A stretch of DNA of 55,698 nucleotides from a virus. Positions 16,228-21,849 of this stretch are shown here, one piece after another. The notes beneath the pieces were generated by a model. It was given only the letters and a program-made list of their open reading frames with translations, did not search any database and was not told the origin of the DNA. The position numbers and the translations under genes were made by a program. Location of the stretch: positions 1-55,698 of the IMG/VR virus record IMGVR_UViG_3300030329_001268; one strand, 5' to 3'. Position 1 is the stretch's first letter. Each line of letters begins with the position of its first letter.

Positions 16228-16938
16228 ATGGCTAAATCACTAGCAAGGAAAAATAAAACTTTTGATAGTTTTAATTCAACTCAAAAATCGGCTCTTCTAA
16301 GCAAAGTTAAAACATGCATAGACGGGATGAGAGATTCAGAGTTTGAAATCAATAAGCACAACAAAAGGATTAAAGGCACGACTGGATTTATAAATCAGTT
16401 ATGGCAAATTCTTAGGACTAATGTAAGGATAACAACCTTGCCTCAAGTTGATATGATTCATGAATACATATGCACAACATATGGATGGACTATCAAACAA
16501 CAAGGCAAAGGTAAGGCAACTGAAGGAACATCGAGTTCCAAAGAAGTCTCACAGTTTTTCTCAAACATTAGACGTGCATATAAAAGAGAATCGGACAATG
16601 GGTTAGTTCCAGATTGTAGATTTAAAATGACTACAATGAAAAACGTTGAAAAAGATAAATTTGTCAATGTTACAGACTACCCGGAATTTGACCTCTTTAA
16701 AGAATGTCTTACTTATCAAGACATGATAAAAGCCCTTAATGAGTCAGTAGTCAATAATAGGTCAGTAGAATTCACAGCAATTCAAAATGATTCTAAATTG
16801 ATTAACACTCATGCAAGGAAATTAGAGAGAGAAGGCAATGAAAAAGCGCTGTTAGCACTTCAAAAAGATTATGAAAATCTTAAAAGAAAGCATAACATCG
16901 TCAACCCGGCGCCAAAAAAATCCAAAACAAAAACTTAA
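16228..16938 (+). CDS. First early-region protein, unknown (236 aa)
   Basis: I do not recognise a family. The protein is basic at both ends (MAKSLARKNKTFDSFNSTQK; tail PKKSKTKT) and mostly helical. It contains TGFINQLWQILRTNVRITTL and a C-terminal coiled-coil-like stretch (KALLALQKDYENLKRKHNIV). As the first gene behind a strong promoter with an operator-like dyad, it could be a DNA-binding regulator or a host-takeover protein. The ribosome site AGAGG lies 9 nt before the ATG and can be hidden in a local hairpin. The gene is enclosed by a 42-bp inverted repeat, which is very unusual for a phage gene. The protein is not transposase-like. Confidence 0.75.
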   Translation: MAKSLARKNKTFDSFNSTQKSALLSKVKTCIDGMRDSEFEINKHNKRIKGTTGFINQLWQILRTNVRITTLPQVDMIHEYICTTYGWTIKQQGKGKATEGTSSSKEVSQFFSNIRRAYKRESDNGLVPDCRFKMTTMKNVEKDKFVNVTDYPEFDLFKECLTYQDMIKALNESVVNNRSVEFTAIQNDSKLINTHARKLEREGNEKALLALQKDYENLKRKHNIVNPAPKKSKTKT

Positions 16939-16940
16939 TC

Positions 16941-16983
16941 GGTTATTGAGATAGAGGATTATACGACATTTTATAACTGATGT
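16941..16983 (+). repeat. Long inverted repeat, 3' arm, followed by a T-run
   Basis: This 43-nt arm begins two bases after the stop codon of the 236-aa gene and pairs with 16165-16206. It is followed by TGTTTTTTT, so when paired it has the shape of an intrinsic terminator. It contains TAGAGG, the same hexamer as at the gene's ribosome site. Confidence 0.8.
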
Positions 16984-16991
16984 TTGTTTTT

Positions 16992-17013
16992 TTACTTTTA
17001 AAAGTAAAATAAT
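16992..17013. repeat. Palindromic element, copy 2
   Basis: A perfect 16-bp palindrome TTACTTTTAAAAGTAA followed by AATAAT. It lies 54 bp before the start of the gene at 17061 and just after the T-run of the inverted repeat. It may be an operator or a phage promoter element. Confidence 0.6.
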
Positions 17014-17060
17014 AATGTCAGTAAGGTAAACATTTTAACATTTAATCTAAGGAGGGCCAT

Positions 17061-17417
17061 ATGTCCATATCGTTAAAAGATTTACCATATAAAACGCAGT
17101 CTGAGAGGAAGGCAACTGATGCTCTAATACAGACTCTGAGAGATCATTTAGATCCATCAACTAGAGTCAGTAAGGTAAGAGCGAGAGGTCAGAGAAAGAA
17201 GTGGGCTTTAAAGGATGGAAGAAATCCGAGAGCCTACGACCAGGATCTGCCTATAAAGTATGCTGAAAGAGTGACTGTTTATATGGAAACTAAACCTAAA
17301 GTCAGAAAGGTCAATCACCATTACAATATGTTGATGGGATATAAAAGATCAATATGGGCTTTACAATCACTCGTTAATGAGTTAGAGTATTCAATCGAGA
17401 AACTGAGAGGTAAATGA
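17061..17417 (+). CDS. Hypothetical basic protein (118 aa)
   Basis: Starts behind a strong AAGGAGG site. The protein is basic (KVRARGQRKKWALKDGRNPR) and has a helical C-terminus (YKRSIWALQSLVNELEYSIE). No family recognised. It lies in the early cluster of small genes and could bind nucleic acid. It is followed one base later by the next gene. Confidence 0.7.
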   Translation: MSISLKDLPYKTQSERKATDALIQTLRDHLDPSTRVSKVRARGQRKKWALKDGRNPRAYDQDLPIKYAERVTVYMETKPKVRKVNHHYNMLMGYKRSIWALQSLVNELEYSIEKLRGK

Positions 17418-17418
17418 T

Positions 17419-17649
17419 ATGATATATTCTGATTACATTGCACACTACATACAAACTGAATTGAAAAAAGATCCTAAAGGGATTGTCAGTGAGGTCGGGT
17501 ATGTAGATTCAAGCGAGTCTAACTGGGTTACTGGCCCGTTCAAAAAGAAAGTGTCAGTGACTGATAAATATAACACTAAGTATATTGTGACTGTCCAAGA
17601 GGTCAGATATACTACACCAACAGGAAGGACAATAACTTATGATACCTAA
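17419..17649 (+). CDS. Hypothetical small protein (76 aa)
   Basis: Starts two bases after the previous stop, with GAGAGG in the end of that gene. The sequence looks like a small beta-rich domain (KVSVTDKYNTKYIVTVQEVR). No family recognised. Its end overlaps the Gp88-family gene by 11 bp, which suggests coexpression. Confidence 0.65.
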   Translation: MIYSDYIAHYIQTELKKDPKGIVSEVGYVDSSESNWVTGPFKKKVSVTDKYNTKYIVTVQEVRYTTPTGRTITYDT

Positions 17650-18292
17650 GATTAGTTATACTAAGAAAATGCCTGGGCCTAGTTGGTCAGTAAGAGCATG
17701 GGAAAGATGTCCTGCTAAAGTTGATCTAAAGACAAAGGAAGTAGATGATGCTTGTAAGACTTGTTATGCTCGGTTCGGTAACTACAGGTTTAAGAATGTA
17801 GTAGCGGCTAGAGTCCATAATGAGAAAGCATGGAAGGAAGATACCTTTGTACCATTCATGGTCAGTATGTTAGATTCTCATAGGTATTTCAGATGGTTCG
17901 ATAGTGGTGATATGTATGATGTCAGACTGGCTGAAAAAATATATGAGATATGTAAGCAGACGGAATGGTGTAAGCATTGGATACCTACTAGGATGTATAA
18001 GATTCCTAAGTTTAAAGATGTAATAGACAGGCTGAACAAATTACCTAATGTGGTAGTCAGGTTTTCAAGTCCTAGTATAGAAGGTGAGATAATTCCTGGT
18101 AAGTATTCGTCTACTATTATACCCTTTACAGATACAAAGACAGATGCTACCATATGTTATGCGTATGAAAGAGATGGTAAGTGCGGTGATTGTAGGGCAT
18201 GTTGGTCGAAAGATGAGAAGGTCATCGCATATGTAGGACATGGACAAGTAATGAAGAGTGTCCTAAGGAAGAAAGGTTTAATTAACAATTAG
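17639..18292 (+). CDS. Gp88-family protein (Cys-rich, function unknown)
   Basis: A 217-aa protein with the layout of the phage 'gene product 88' family. It has an N-terminal Cys cluster (ERCPAKVDLKTKEVDDACKT, then CYA). A central FRWFDSGDMYDVRLAEKIYE block and a WIPTRMYKIP strand follow. The C-terminal CGDCRACWSKDEKVIAYVGH carries CxxC-x2-C. The spaced cysteines suggest a bound metal or cluster, and the core resembles the barrel of Cys-cluster enzymes. No reaction is known for the family. It overlaps the preceding gene by 11 bp. Confidence 0.75.
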   Translation: MIPKISYTKKMPGPSWSVRAWERCPAKVDLKTKEVDDACKTCYARFGNYRFKNVVAARVHNEKAWKEDTFVPFMVSMLDSHRYFRWFDSGDMYDVRLAEKIYEICKQTEWCKHWIPTRMYKIPKFKDVIDRLNKLPNVVVRFSSPSIEGEIIPGKYSSTIIPFTDTKTDATICYAYERDGKCGDCRACWSKDEKVIAYVGHGQVMKSVLRKKGLINN

Positions 18293-18304
18293 AGGTAAAA
18301 AAGA

Positions 18305-18652
18305 ATGAGTGATTCCACTATATTTTTTGATCTGACAGAGCAGGATATTGTTGATGTGGTCAATAGTGTTTGGACCTTGAAGGATCGTGAGGACTTGAAG
18401 GATGATTGCATAGATTATGTATGTGAGAATCTTGAAAGCAATGGTGAAGATCGTTATGCTGTGGCAGACAGAACGATAAAAGACATAATAATTAAATTCT
18501 TATCCTGTCATTGTGGACATGCAATGTCTACTAAAGACCTACTTAATATGTGGGAAGAACAGACAAGACTTAGAAGAGTGATGAAGAATACATGTGTGTG
18601 TGGTGTAGTGAACTGTCCTGAAGAATACCAACACACTACAAGCGGATACTAA
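18305..18652 (+). CDS. Hypothetical Cys-rich protein (115 aa)
   Basis: The acidic N-terminal half is helical. The C-terminal half holds cysteines and histidines in FLSCHCGHAMSTKDLLNMWE and TCVCGVVNCPEEYQH, so a zinc site is likely. Ribosome site AGAGG 8 nt upstream. No family recognised. It directly follows the Gp88 gene, and the two Cys-rich proteins may be linked in function, though nothing shows it. Confidence 0.65.
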   Translation: MSDSTIFFDLTEQDIVDVVNSVWTLKDREDLKDDCIDYVCENLESNGEDRYAVADRTIKDIIIKFLSCHCGHAMSTKDLLNMWEEQTRLRRVMKNTCVCGVVNCPEEYQHTTSGY

Positions 18653-18661
18653 GGGCCAGGA

Positions 18662-18683
18662 GATAGTTGCCTAAGAAACTATC
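18662..18683 (+). other. Intercistronic hairpin
   Basis: GATAGTT and AACTATC form a 7-bp stem around an 8-nt loop between the genes ending at 18652 and starting at 18703. It ends 7 bp before the GAGGAG site and may affect translation or mRNA processing. There is no T-run. Confidence 0.45.
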
Positions 18684-18702
18684 AGTTAGTGAGGAGCGTA
18701 TC

Positions 18703-18939
18703 ATGAAAGTATATGATGTTCGGAATGAGCCTAACACTCAGAACCATACAAGTAAGGTCTACGCTTTTGGAAACTTTCAAGTTAAAGTTAACAAAAGAGT
18801 AAGAGATTACAACTGGTTCAATGTGATAAGAGGTGGTCGGAACTACATCACTACTAAACCTAAATCGTGGACAAGACAGACAGGTTTTGGTAGAGTGGTA
18901 GAGTTCGGTAAACTTGCTTTGACTTTTAAAAGAGTCTAA
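18703..18939 (+). CDS. Hypothetical basic protein (78 aa)
   Basis: The ATG at 18703 is preceded by GAGGAG at 6-nt spacing, a better start than the upstream in-frame TTG at 18667. The product is a compact basic beta-rich protein (KVYAFGNFQVKVNKRVRDYN; GGRNYITTKPKSWTRQTGFG). No family recognised. It belongs to the early cluster. Confidence 0.65.
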   Translation: MKVYDVRNEPNTQNHTSKVYAFGNFQVKVNKRVRDYNWFNVIRGGRNYITTKPKSWTRQTGFGRVVEFGKLALTFKRV

Positions 18940-19054
18940 ATAAAAACACTTGCTAGTGTTACGTAGGGTTAGTTAGCCCTTGATCTAAAAACAAGATCTA
19001 AATGTAGCGGTGGTCGGAAGGAAAAAGAATTTAATAAGCATAGGTAATAAAGGT
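18940..19054 (+). other. Short structured gap in the early cluster
   Basis: Contains a hairpin AACACT-TGCT-AGTGTT near 18953-18968 and a second smaller stem AGGG/CCCT near 18966-18981. A CTTG/CAAG pairing follows. There is no strong T-run after these. An in-frame GTG at 19010 could extend the next gene, but it has no convincing ribosome site. Confidence 0.35.
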
Positions 19055-19228
19055 ATGACAATCAACAACTTACAAAAAGATATAGATAAGGCAGTTGAAG
19101 ACTTTGATACTATTTTAGAAGACAATAACTTTGGAAATTGGAACGATCCTGTACCCTTGAATCCTAAAGACGATGTCGAAGTGGAACAAAGTGAAGAAGA
19201 AACAAAGCCTCTTGACTTTAATATTTAA
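19055..19228 (+). CDS. Small acidic protein (57 aa)
   Basis: Starts MTINNLQKDIDKAVEDFDTI and ends in an acidic tail (DDVEVEQSEEETKPLDFNI). Strongly acidic small early proteins in phages can be inhibitors or DNA mimics, but nothing specific is seen here. The promoter of the next gene overlaps the stop region. A GTG at 19010 is the alternative start. Confidence 0.55.
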   Translation: MTINNLQKDIDKAVEDFDTILEDNNFGNWNDPVPLNPKDDVEVEQSEEETKPLDFNI

Positions 19229-19240
19229 AAAGTGTATAAT
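19212..19240 (+). promoter_or_regulatory. Sigma70 promoter before the methyltransferase cluster
   Basis: TTGACT (19212) and TATAAT (19235) with a 17-nt spacer. The -35 lies in the last codons of the preceding gene. The -10 flank AAAGTGTATAAT is very similar to that of the promoter at 15531. It would drive 19267 onward. Confidence 0.75.
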
Positions 19241-19266
19241 CTTATATATATATAAAGGTAATAAGT

Positions 19267-19473
19267 ATGAGTAGTAAAAGTAATATAATAAAACTTAAAA
19301 GTAAAAATATATATACTGTAGAATATATAGACTGGAAAAGTTTTAGTGTAGATATAAAAGCAGAAAGTGAGGAAGAAGCAGAACTCATTGTTCTTGCCAA
19401 CAAGTTTAACTGGAACAACAAAGAACCTAAGAAAAGAATCTTTGGTGTTTCATCAATCAACAAGAAGGAGTGA
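19267..19473 (+). CDS. Small hypothetical protein (68 aa)
   Basis: Starts 27 bp past the -10 box of its own promoter, with AAGG 8 nt before the ATG. The product shows a beta-beta-helix pattern (NIYTVEYIDWKSFSVDIKAE, then SEEEAELIVLANKFNW) and a basic tail. No family recognised. It ends 3 bp before the methyltransferase gene and is probably coexpressed with it. Confidence 0.65.
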   Translation: MSSKSNIIKLKSKNIYTVEYIDWKSFSVDIKAESEEEAELIVLANKFNWNNKEPKKRIFGVSSINKKE

Positions 19474-19476
19474 ACT

Positions 19477-19986
19477 ATGCATACTGTTTTAGACTTGTTT
19501 AGCGGTATCGGTGGGTTTAGCCTGGGCTTAGAAAGGACAGGTGGTTTTAAAACTGTTGCTTTCTGTGAGATGGATGAACACTGCCACAAAGTACTAAGAA
19601 AACACTGGAAAGATGTACCAATTTTTAATGATGTGAGGGAACTAAGTTATGAAAAACTCAAACAAGAAGGAATCGCCAAGCCAACTGTCATTACTGGAGG
19701 ATTTCCCTGCCAAGATATATCCGTTGCAGGAAAAAGGAAAGGAATCGTTGGAGAAAGATCAGGTCTTTGGTCGGAGTTTGCGAGGCTCATCGAAGATGTA
19801 CAGCCGAAGTGGGCGATTATTGAAAATGTATCAGCCCTTAGATCTAAAGGACTTACCTTGGTCTTACAAGATCTCAGCGAGATCGGGTACGATGCGGAGT
19901 GGCATTGCATTCCCTGTAGTGCAATTGGTGGGCTACACAGAAGAGATCGCATATGGATCATCGCAAGACCTATGGAGGACACCTGA
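19477..19986 (+). CDS. Cytosine-C5 DNA methyltransferase, catalytic part (split gene)
   Basis: A 169-aa piece with the SAM-binding and catalytic motifs of C5-methyltransferases. Motif I DLFSGIGGFSLGLE is near residue 6, GGFPCQDIS (catalytic Cys) near 75, ENVSALRSKG (motif VI) near 115, and LHRRDRIWIIA (motif VIII) near 154. The frame then stops at TGA 19984-19986. The expected target-recognition region continues in the +1 frame (to 20521), and motifs IX-X are in a third frame (20524-20751). It may work as a split enzyme like M.AquI, be joined by frameshifting, or be decaying. It would methylate phage or host DNA at an unknown site. Confidence 0.85.
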   Translation: MHTVLDLFSGIGGFSLGLERTGGFKTVAFCEMDEHCHKVLRKHWKDVPIFNDVRELSYEKLKQEGIAKPTVITGGFPCQDISVAGKRKGIVGERSGLWSEFARLIEDVQPKWAIIENVSALRSKGLTLVLQDLSEIGYDAEWHCIPCSAIGGLHRRDRIWIIARPMEDT

Positions 19987-20008
19987 CGCTCATTGTGATA
20001 GAGGCGCT

Positions 20009-20521
20009 GTGTCTGAAGAGAGGATGCAGAAGAAACTAGATGAGAACTTACCGATTAGTTTGAATGATCAGGTCGCACACCGAGATATGTGGGCTACACC
20101 TAACACGTTAGACCACTTGCCTCCAAGATCTAAGGAAGCAATGGAGAGGAACTTTGCAGGACCTCGTAAGGGTAGGACTAAGCCAAGCAACTTGAGAGAA
20201 CAGGTTCATCCTGACATGTGGCCCACACCTACAACACAAGATGCAGGTAAGGCTACTAAGAGATGGAGAGAGGACAGGCAGAACAATTTAACTGCCGCTG
20301 TGTTTAATCCTGATCACTGGCCCACACCTAGTTCAAGAGATTATAAAGGTGGTTACTTAGGTGGTCGTATCAGGAATGGTAAGCCAAGTATGGACACTTT
20401 AGATGTTGCAGTACAGTACACTGACAACCAAGAGAAAGATAAAAAGAAAGGTCAACTAAATCCTGAGTGGGTTGAATGGTTGATGGGTTATCCAGTAGAT
20501 TATACATTAGTTGAGGACTAG
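20009..20521 (+). CDS. Cytosine-C5 methyltransferase, target-recognition part (second frame)
   Basis: Coding character starts near 19960 in this frame: LWRTPDAHCDRG. It continues with three more repeats of the kind DMWATPNTLD, DMWPTPTTQD and DHWPTPSSRD, then EWVEWLMGYPVDYTLVED. The WxTP repeats and the EWLMGYP motif are typical of the region between motifs VIII and IX in phage Dcm proteins. If translated alone, the first usable start is GTG 20009 behind AGAGG (spacing 4). Joining to the first piece needs a +1 shift near 19960-19985. An assembly indel is possible too. Confidence 0.6.
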   Translation: MSEERMQKKLDENLPISLNDQVAHRDMWATPNTLDHLPPRSKEAMERNFAGPRKGRTKPSNLREQVHPDMWPTPTTQDAGKATKRWREDRQNNLTAAVFNPDHWPTPSSRDYKGGYLGGRIRNGKPSMDTLDVAVQYTDNQEKDKKKGQLNPEWVEWLMGYPVDYTLVED

Positions 20522-20523
20522 AT

Positions 20524-20751
20524 ATGAAAGAGCCAAAGCAGGTAGTAATTAGATCAGACTTAGAAAGATTTGCGCATTATGCAAAGAAGGTATGGGAGCA
20601 TGAGCCTGAAGGTGTTCCAAGAGTTTCGTATGGGATTCCGGGAAGAATTCAAAGGCTCAAGCAGTTAGGTAACAGTGTTGTTCCTCAGATACCTCAGTTT
20701 ATAGGTAACTGTATTTTAGATTATGAAAGTTTTAAGAGAGATAAATCTTGA
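20524..20751 (+). CDS. Cytosine-C5 methyltransferase, C-terminal motif IX-X part
   Basis: A 75-aa piece with the start ATG 20524 behind GAGGA at about 6-nt spacing, so it can be translated on its own. It contains GIPGRIQRLKQLGNSVVPQI, the motif IX/X region that completes the methyltransferase fold. VWEHEPEGVPRVSYG, just before it, matches the usual lead-in to that motif. In M.AquI the enzyme works as two chains split before this point, so a separate C-terminal chain is plausible. Confidence 0.75.
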   Translation: MKEPKQVVIRSDLERFAHYAKKVWEHEPEGVPRVSYGIPGRIQRLKQLGNSVVPQIPQFIGNCILDYESFKRDKS

Positions 20752-20776
20752 CAAGATTAAAATCTGTCCTTAAAAT
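20748..20776 (+). promoter_or_regulatory. Sigma70 promoter inside a dyad
   Basis: TTGACA (20748) and TAAAAT (20771) with a 17-nt spacer. The -35 lies within AATCTTGACAAGATT, a perfect 7-1-7 dyad that could be an operator. It would transcribe the structured leader at 20886-20921 and the SSB gene. Confidence 0.6.
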
Positions 20777-20885
20777 ATTACATACGAAATAATAAAAGAA
20801 ACTTTACTGAGTGATGTCAAATAAGCACACACGCACCTCACAACCCTAACCCAGGAGGCTTAAAGACATCTTGTTTCTATGGCAA

Positions 20886-20921
20886 GTAAGCAGTGGTAGG
20901 CTTACGCTCCTAAACTACCAC
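20886..20921 (+). ncRNA. Compact H-type pseudoknot upstream of the SSB gene
   Basis: Stem 1 is GTAAGC (20886-20891) with GCTTAC (20900-20905). Stem 2 is GTGGTAG (20893-20899), in the loop of stem 1, with CTACCAC (20915-20921). Loop 1 is one A, loop 2 is zero, and loop 3 is GCTCCTAAA (9 nt). All 13 pairs are Watson-Crick. These loop lengths are ideal for a classical coaxial pseudoknot. It lies in a 274-bp non-coding gap between two promoters and may be a riboswitch, a regulatory leader or part of a small RNA. Confidence 0.6.
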
Positions 20922-20950
20922 ACCTTCTTTTATATTTCACAAAAAAACAT

Positions 20951-20979
20951 TTGACTTATGGTTCGGATTTTGGTATAAT
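20951..20979 (+). promoter_or_regulatory. Sigma70 promoter of the replication genes
   Basis: TTGACT (20951) and TATAAT (20974) with a 17-nt spacer, 47 bp before the SSB start at 21026. It likely drives the replication operon that follows. Confidence 0.8.
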
Positions 20980-21025
20980 CCGCCTATGAGTTTGAATTAT
21001 AATGTAAGTAAGTAATGGAGGAAGT

Positions 21026-21463
21026 ATGGCTATACTAAAAAATGTAGTCGTTCATTGGGCTTCTCTTAGAGAACCTAATAGAACATTTGAACCTCATACT
21101 TATCAGATCACTGCGATTGTGGATAAGAAACAAGCCGCAGAGTTTGAAAGTAGGGGCCATAAGATTAAAGAAATAGATGAGCAACCTGCTCTTTTCTTTA
21201 AGCAGTATGACAAGCGACCTGACGGATCTTTGAATCCGCCTATTCGTGTAGTCGATGCAAACAAGAATCCTTTTGATCAACCGATTGGAAATGGTTCTGT
21301 TTGTAACATTCAATTTGATGAAAGAACTTTTGAAAATAAGTTCGGTACATTCCATTGGAATCTATTGAAAGCAGTTCAAGTTCTCAATCATGTTGAGTAC
21401 AACCAAGGCGGAGCAGTCGATGAGTTTGAGATCGAAGGCGATGCCGATGACATCGAATTTTAG
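21026..21463 (+). CDS. Single-stranded DNA-binding protein (T7 gp2.5-like)
   Basis: A 145-aa, OB-fold-like protein. The N-terminus AILKNVVVHWASLREPNRTF starts the fold. The aromatic-rich C-terminal core contains ENKFGTFHWNLLKAVQVLNH. It ends in an acidic tail with a final phenylalanine, EGDADDIEF, the hallmark by which gp2.5 and SSB proteins contact polymerase and helicase. It is shorter than T7 gp2.5 (232 aa). It is the first gene behind the 20951 promoter and precedes primase-helicase and polymerase. The start has GGAGG. Confidence 0.8.
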   Translation: MAILKNVVVHWASLREPNRTFEPHTYQITAIVDKKQAAEFESRGHKIKEIDEQPALFFKQYDKRPDGSLNPPIRVVDANKNPFDQPIGNGSVCNIQFDERTFENKFGTFHWNLLKAVQVLNHVEYNQGGAVDEFEIEGDADDIEF

Positions 21464-21477
21464 TAGGGGAAGTTCAT

Positions 21478-21744
21478 ATGGTTGATGATCAACGAATTGA
21501 AGATGAACTTTCTATTGATACTAAAATGGAAGGTGTCCCTAGAATCTTTAGAAGTGACCTGGACAATGATTTTTTGCGAGGAATATTCGACAGCATAATA
21601 AGAGTGCGGTCAGAGAAACAACAACTCGATTTACGAAGACTTGATGCGGTCATTCTCGAAAGAGGAAGGATAGATACTCTTGTTAATGCTCTTAGATCTC
21701 AAGAAGTAATAGACAAAGGAGACAAAGAGAACAAACAAGATTGA
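21478..21744 (+). CDS. Hypothetical charged helical protein (88 aa)
   Basis: Starts behind AGGGGAAG. The protein is helical and charged (FLRGIFDSIIRVRSEKQQLD, then RRLDAVILERGRIDTLVNAL). It lies between SSB and primase-helicase, so it may be a small replication accessory factor. No family recognised. Confidence 0.6.
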   Translation: MVDDQRIEDELSIDTKMEGVPRIFRSDLDNDFLRGIFDSIIRVRSEKQQLDLRRLDAVILERGRIDTLVNALRSQEVIDKGDKENKQD

Positions 21745-21753
21745 TGGTAATAT

Positions 21754-21809
21754 GGTGGTGCTAGTAGGTTAGACTGAACAAGTCTTTCTTCGTATCTTCT
21801 AGCACTACT
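21754..21809 (+). other. Two-tier hairpin leader before primase-helicase
   Basis: An 11-bp stem pairs 21754-21764 (GGTGGTGCTAG) with 21799-21809, including two G-U pairs. Inside it is a smaller AGACT-GAACA-AGTCT hairpin. The structure ends just before palindromic element 3. It could be an RNase processing site separating SSB from primase mRNA. Confidence 0.5.
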
Positions 21810-21814
21810 TTATT

Positions 21815-21837
21815 TTACTTTTAAAAGTAAGATAATT
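21815..21837. repeat. Palindromic element, copy 3
   Basis: The perfect 16-bp palindrome TTACTTTTAAAAGTAA followed by GATAATT. It lies 19 bp before the primase-helicase start and directly upstream of its ribosome site TTTAGGAG. Confidence 0.6.
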
Positions 21838-21849
21838 TTAGGAGCAAAC

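Noticed and set aside
16165-16983. Insertion sequence bounded by inverted repeats
   Set aside because: No target-site duplication is evident beside the arms, the enclosed protein is not transposase-like, and the 5' arm lies inside the gene's own leader. Kept as an RNA-level inverted repeat instead.
18667-18939. TTG start for the 78-aa gene
   Set aside because: The ATG at 18703 has a strong GAGGAG site at good spacing, and a hairpin covers the region after the TTG.
20881-20985. tRNA-like shape in the SSB leader
   Set aside because: A D-arm-like AGTGGTAG is present, but no acceptor stem, anticodon arm or T-arm can be drawn. The pseudoknot explains the pairing better.
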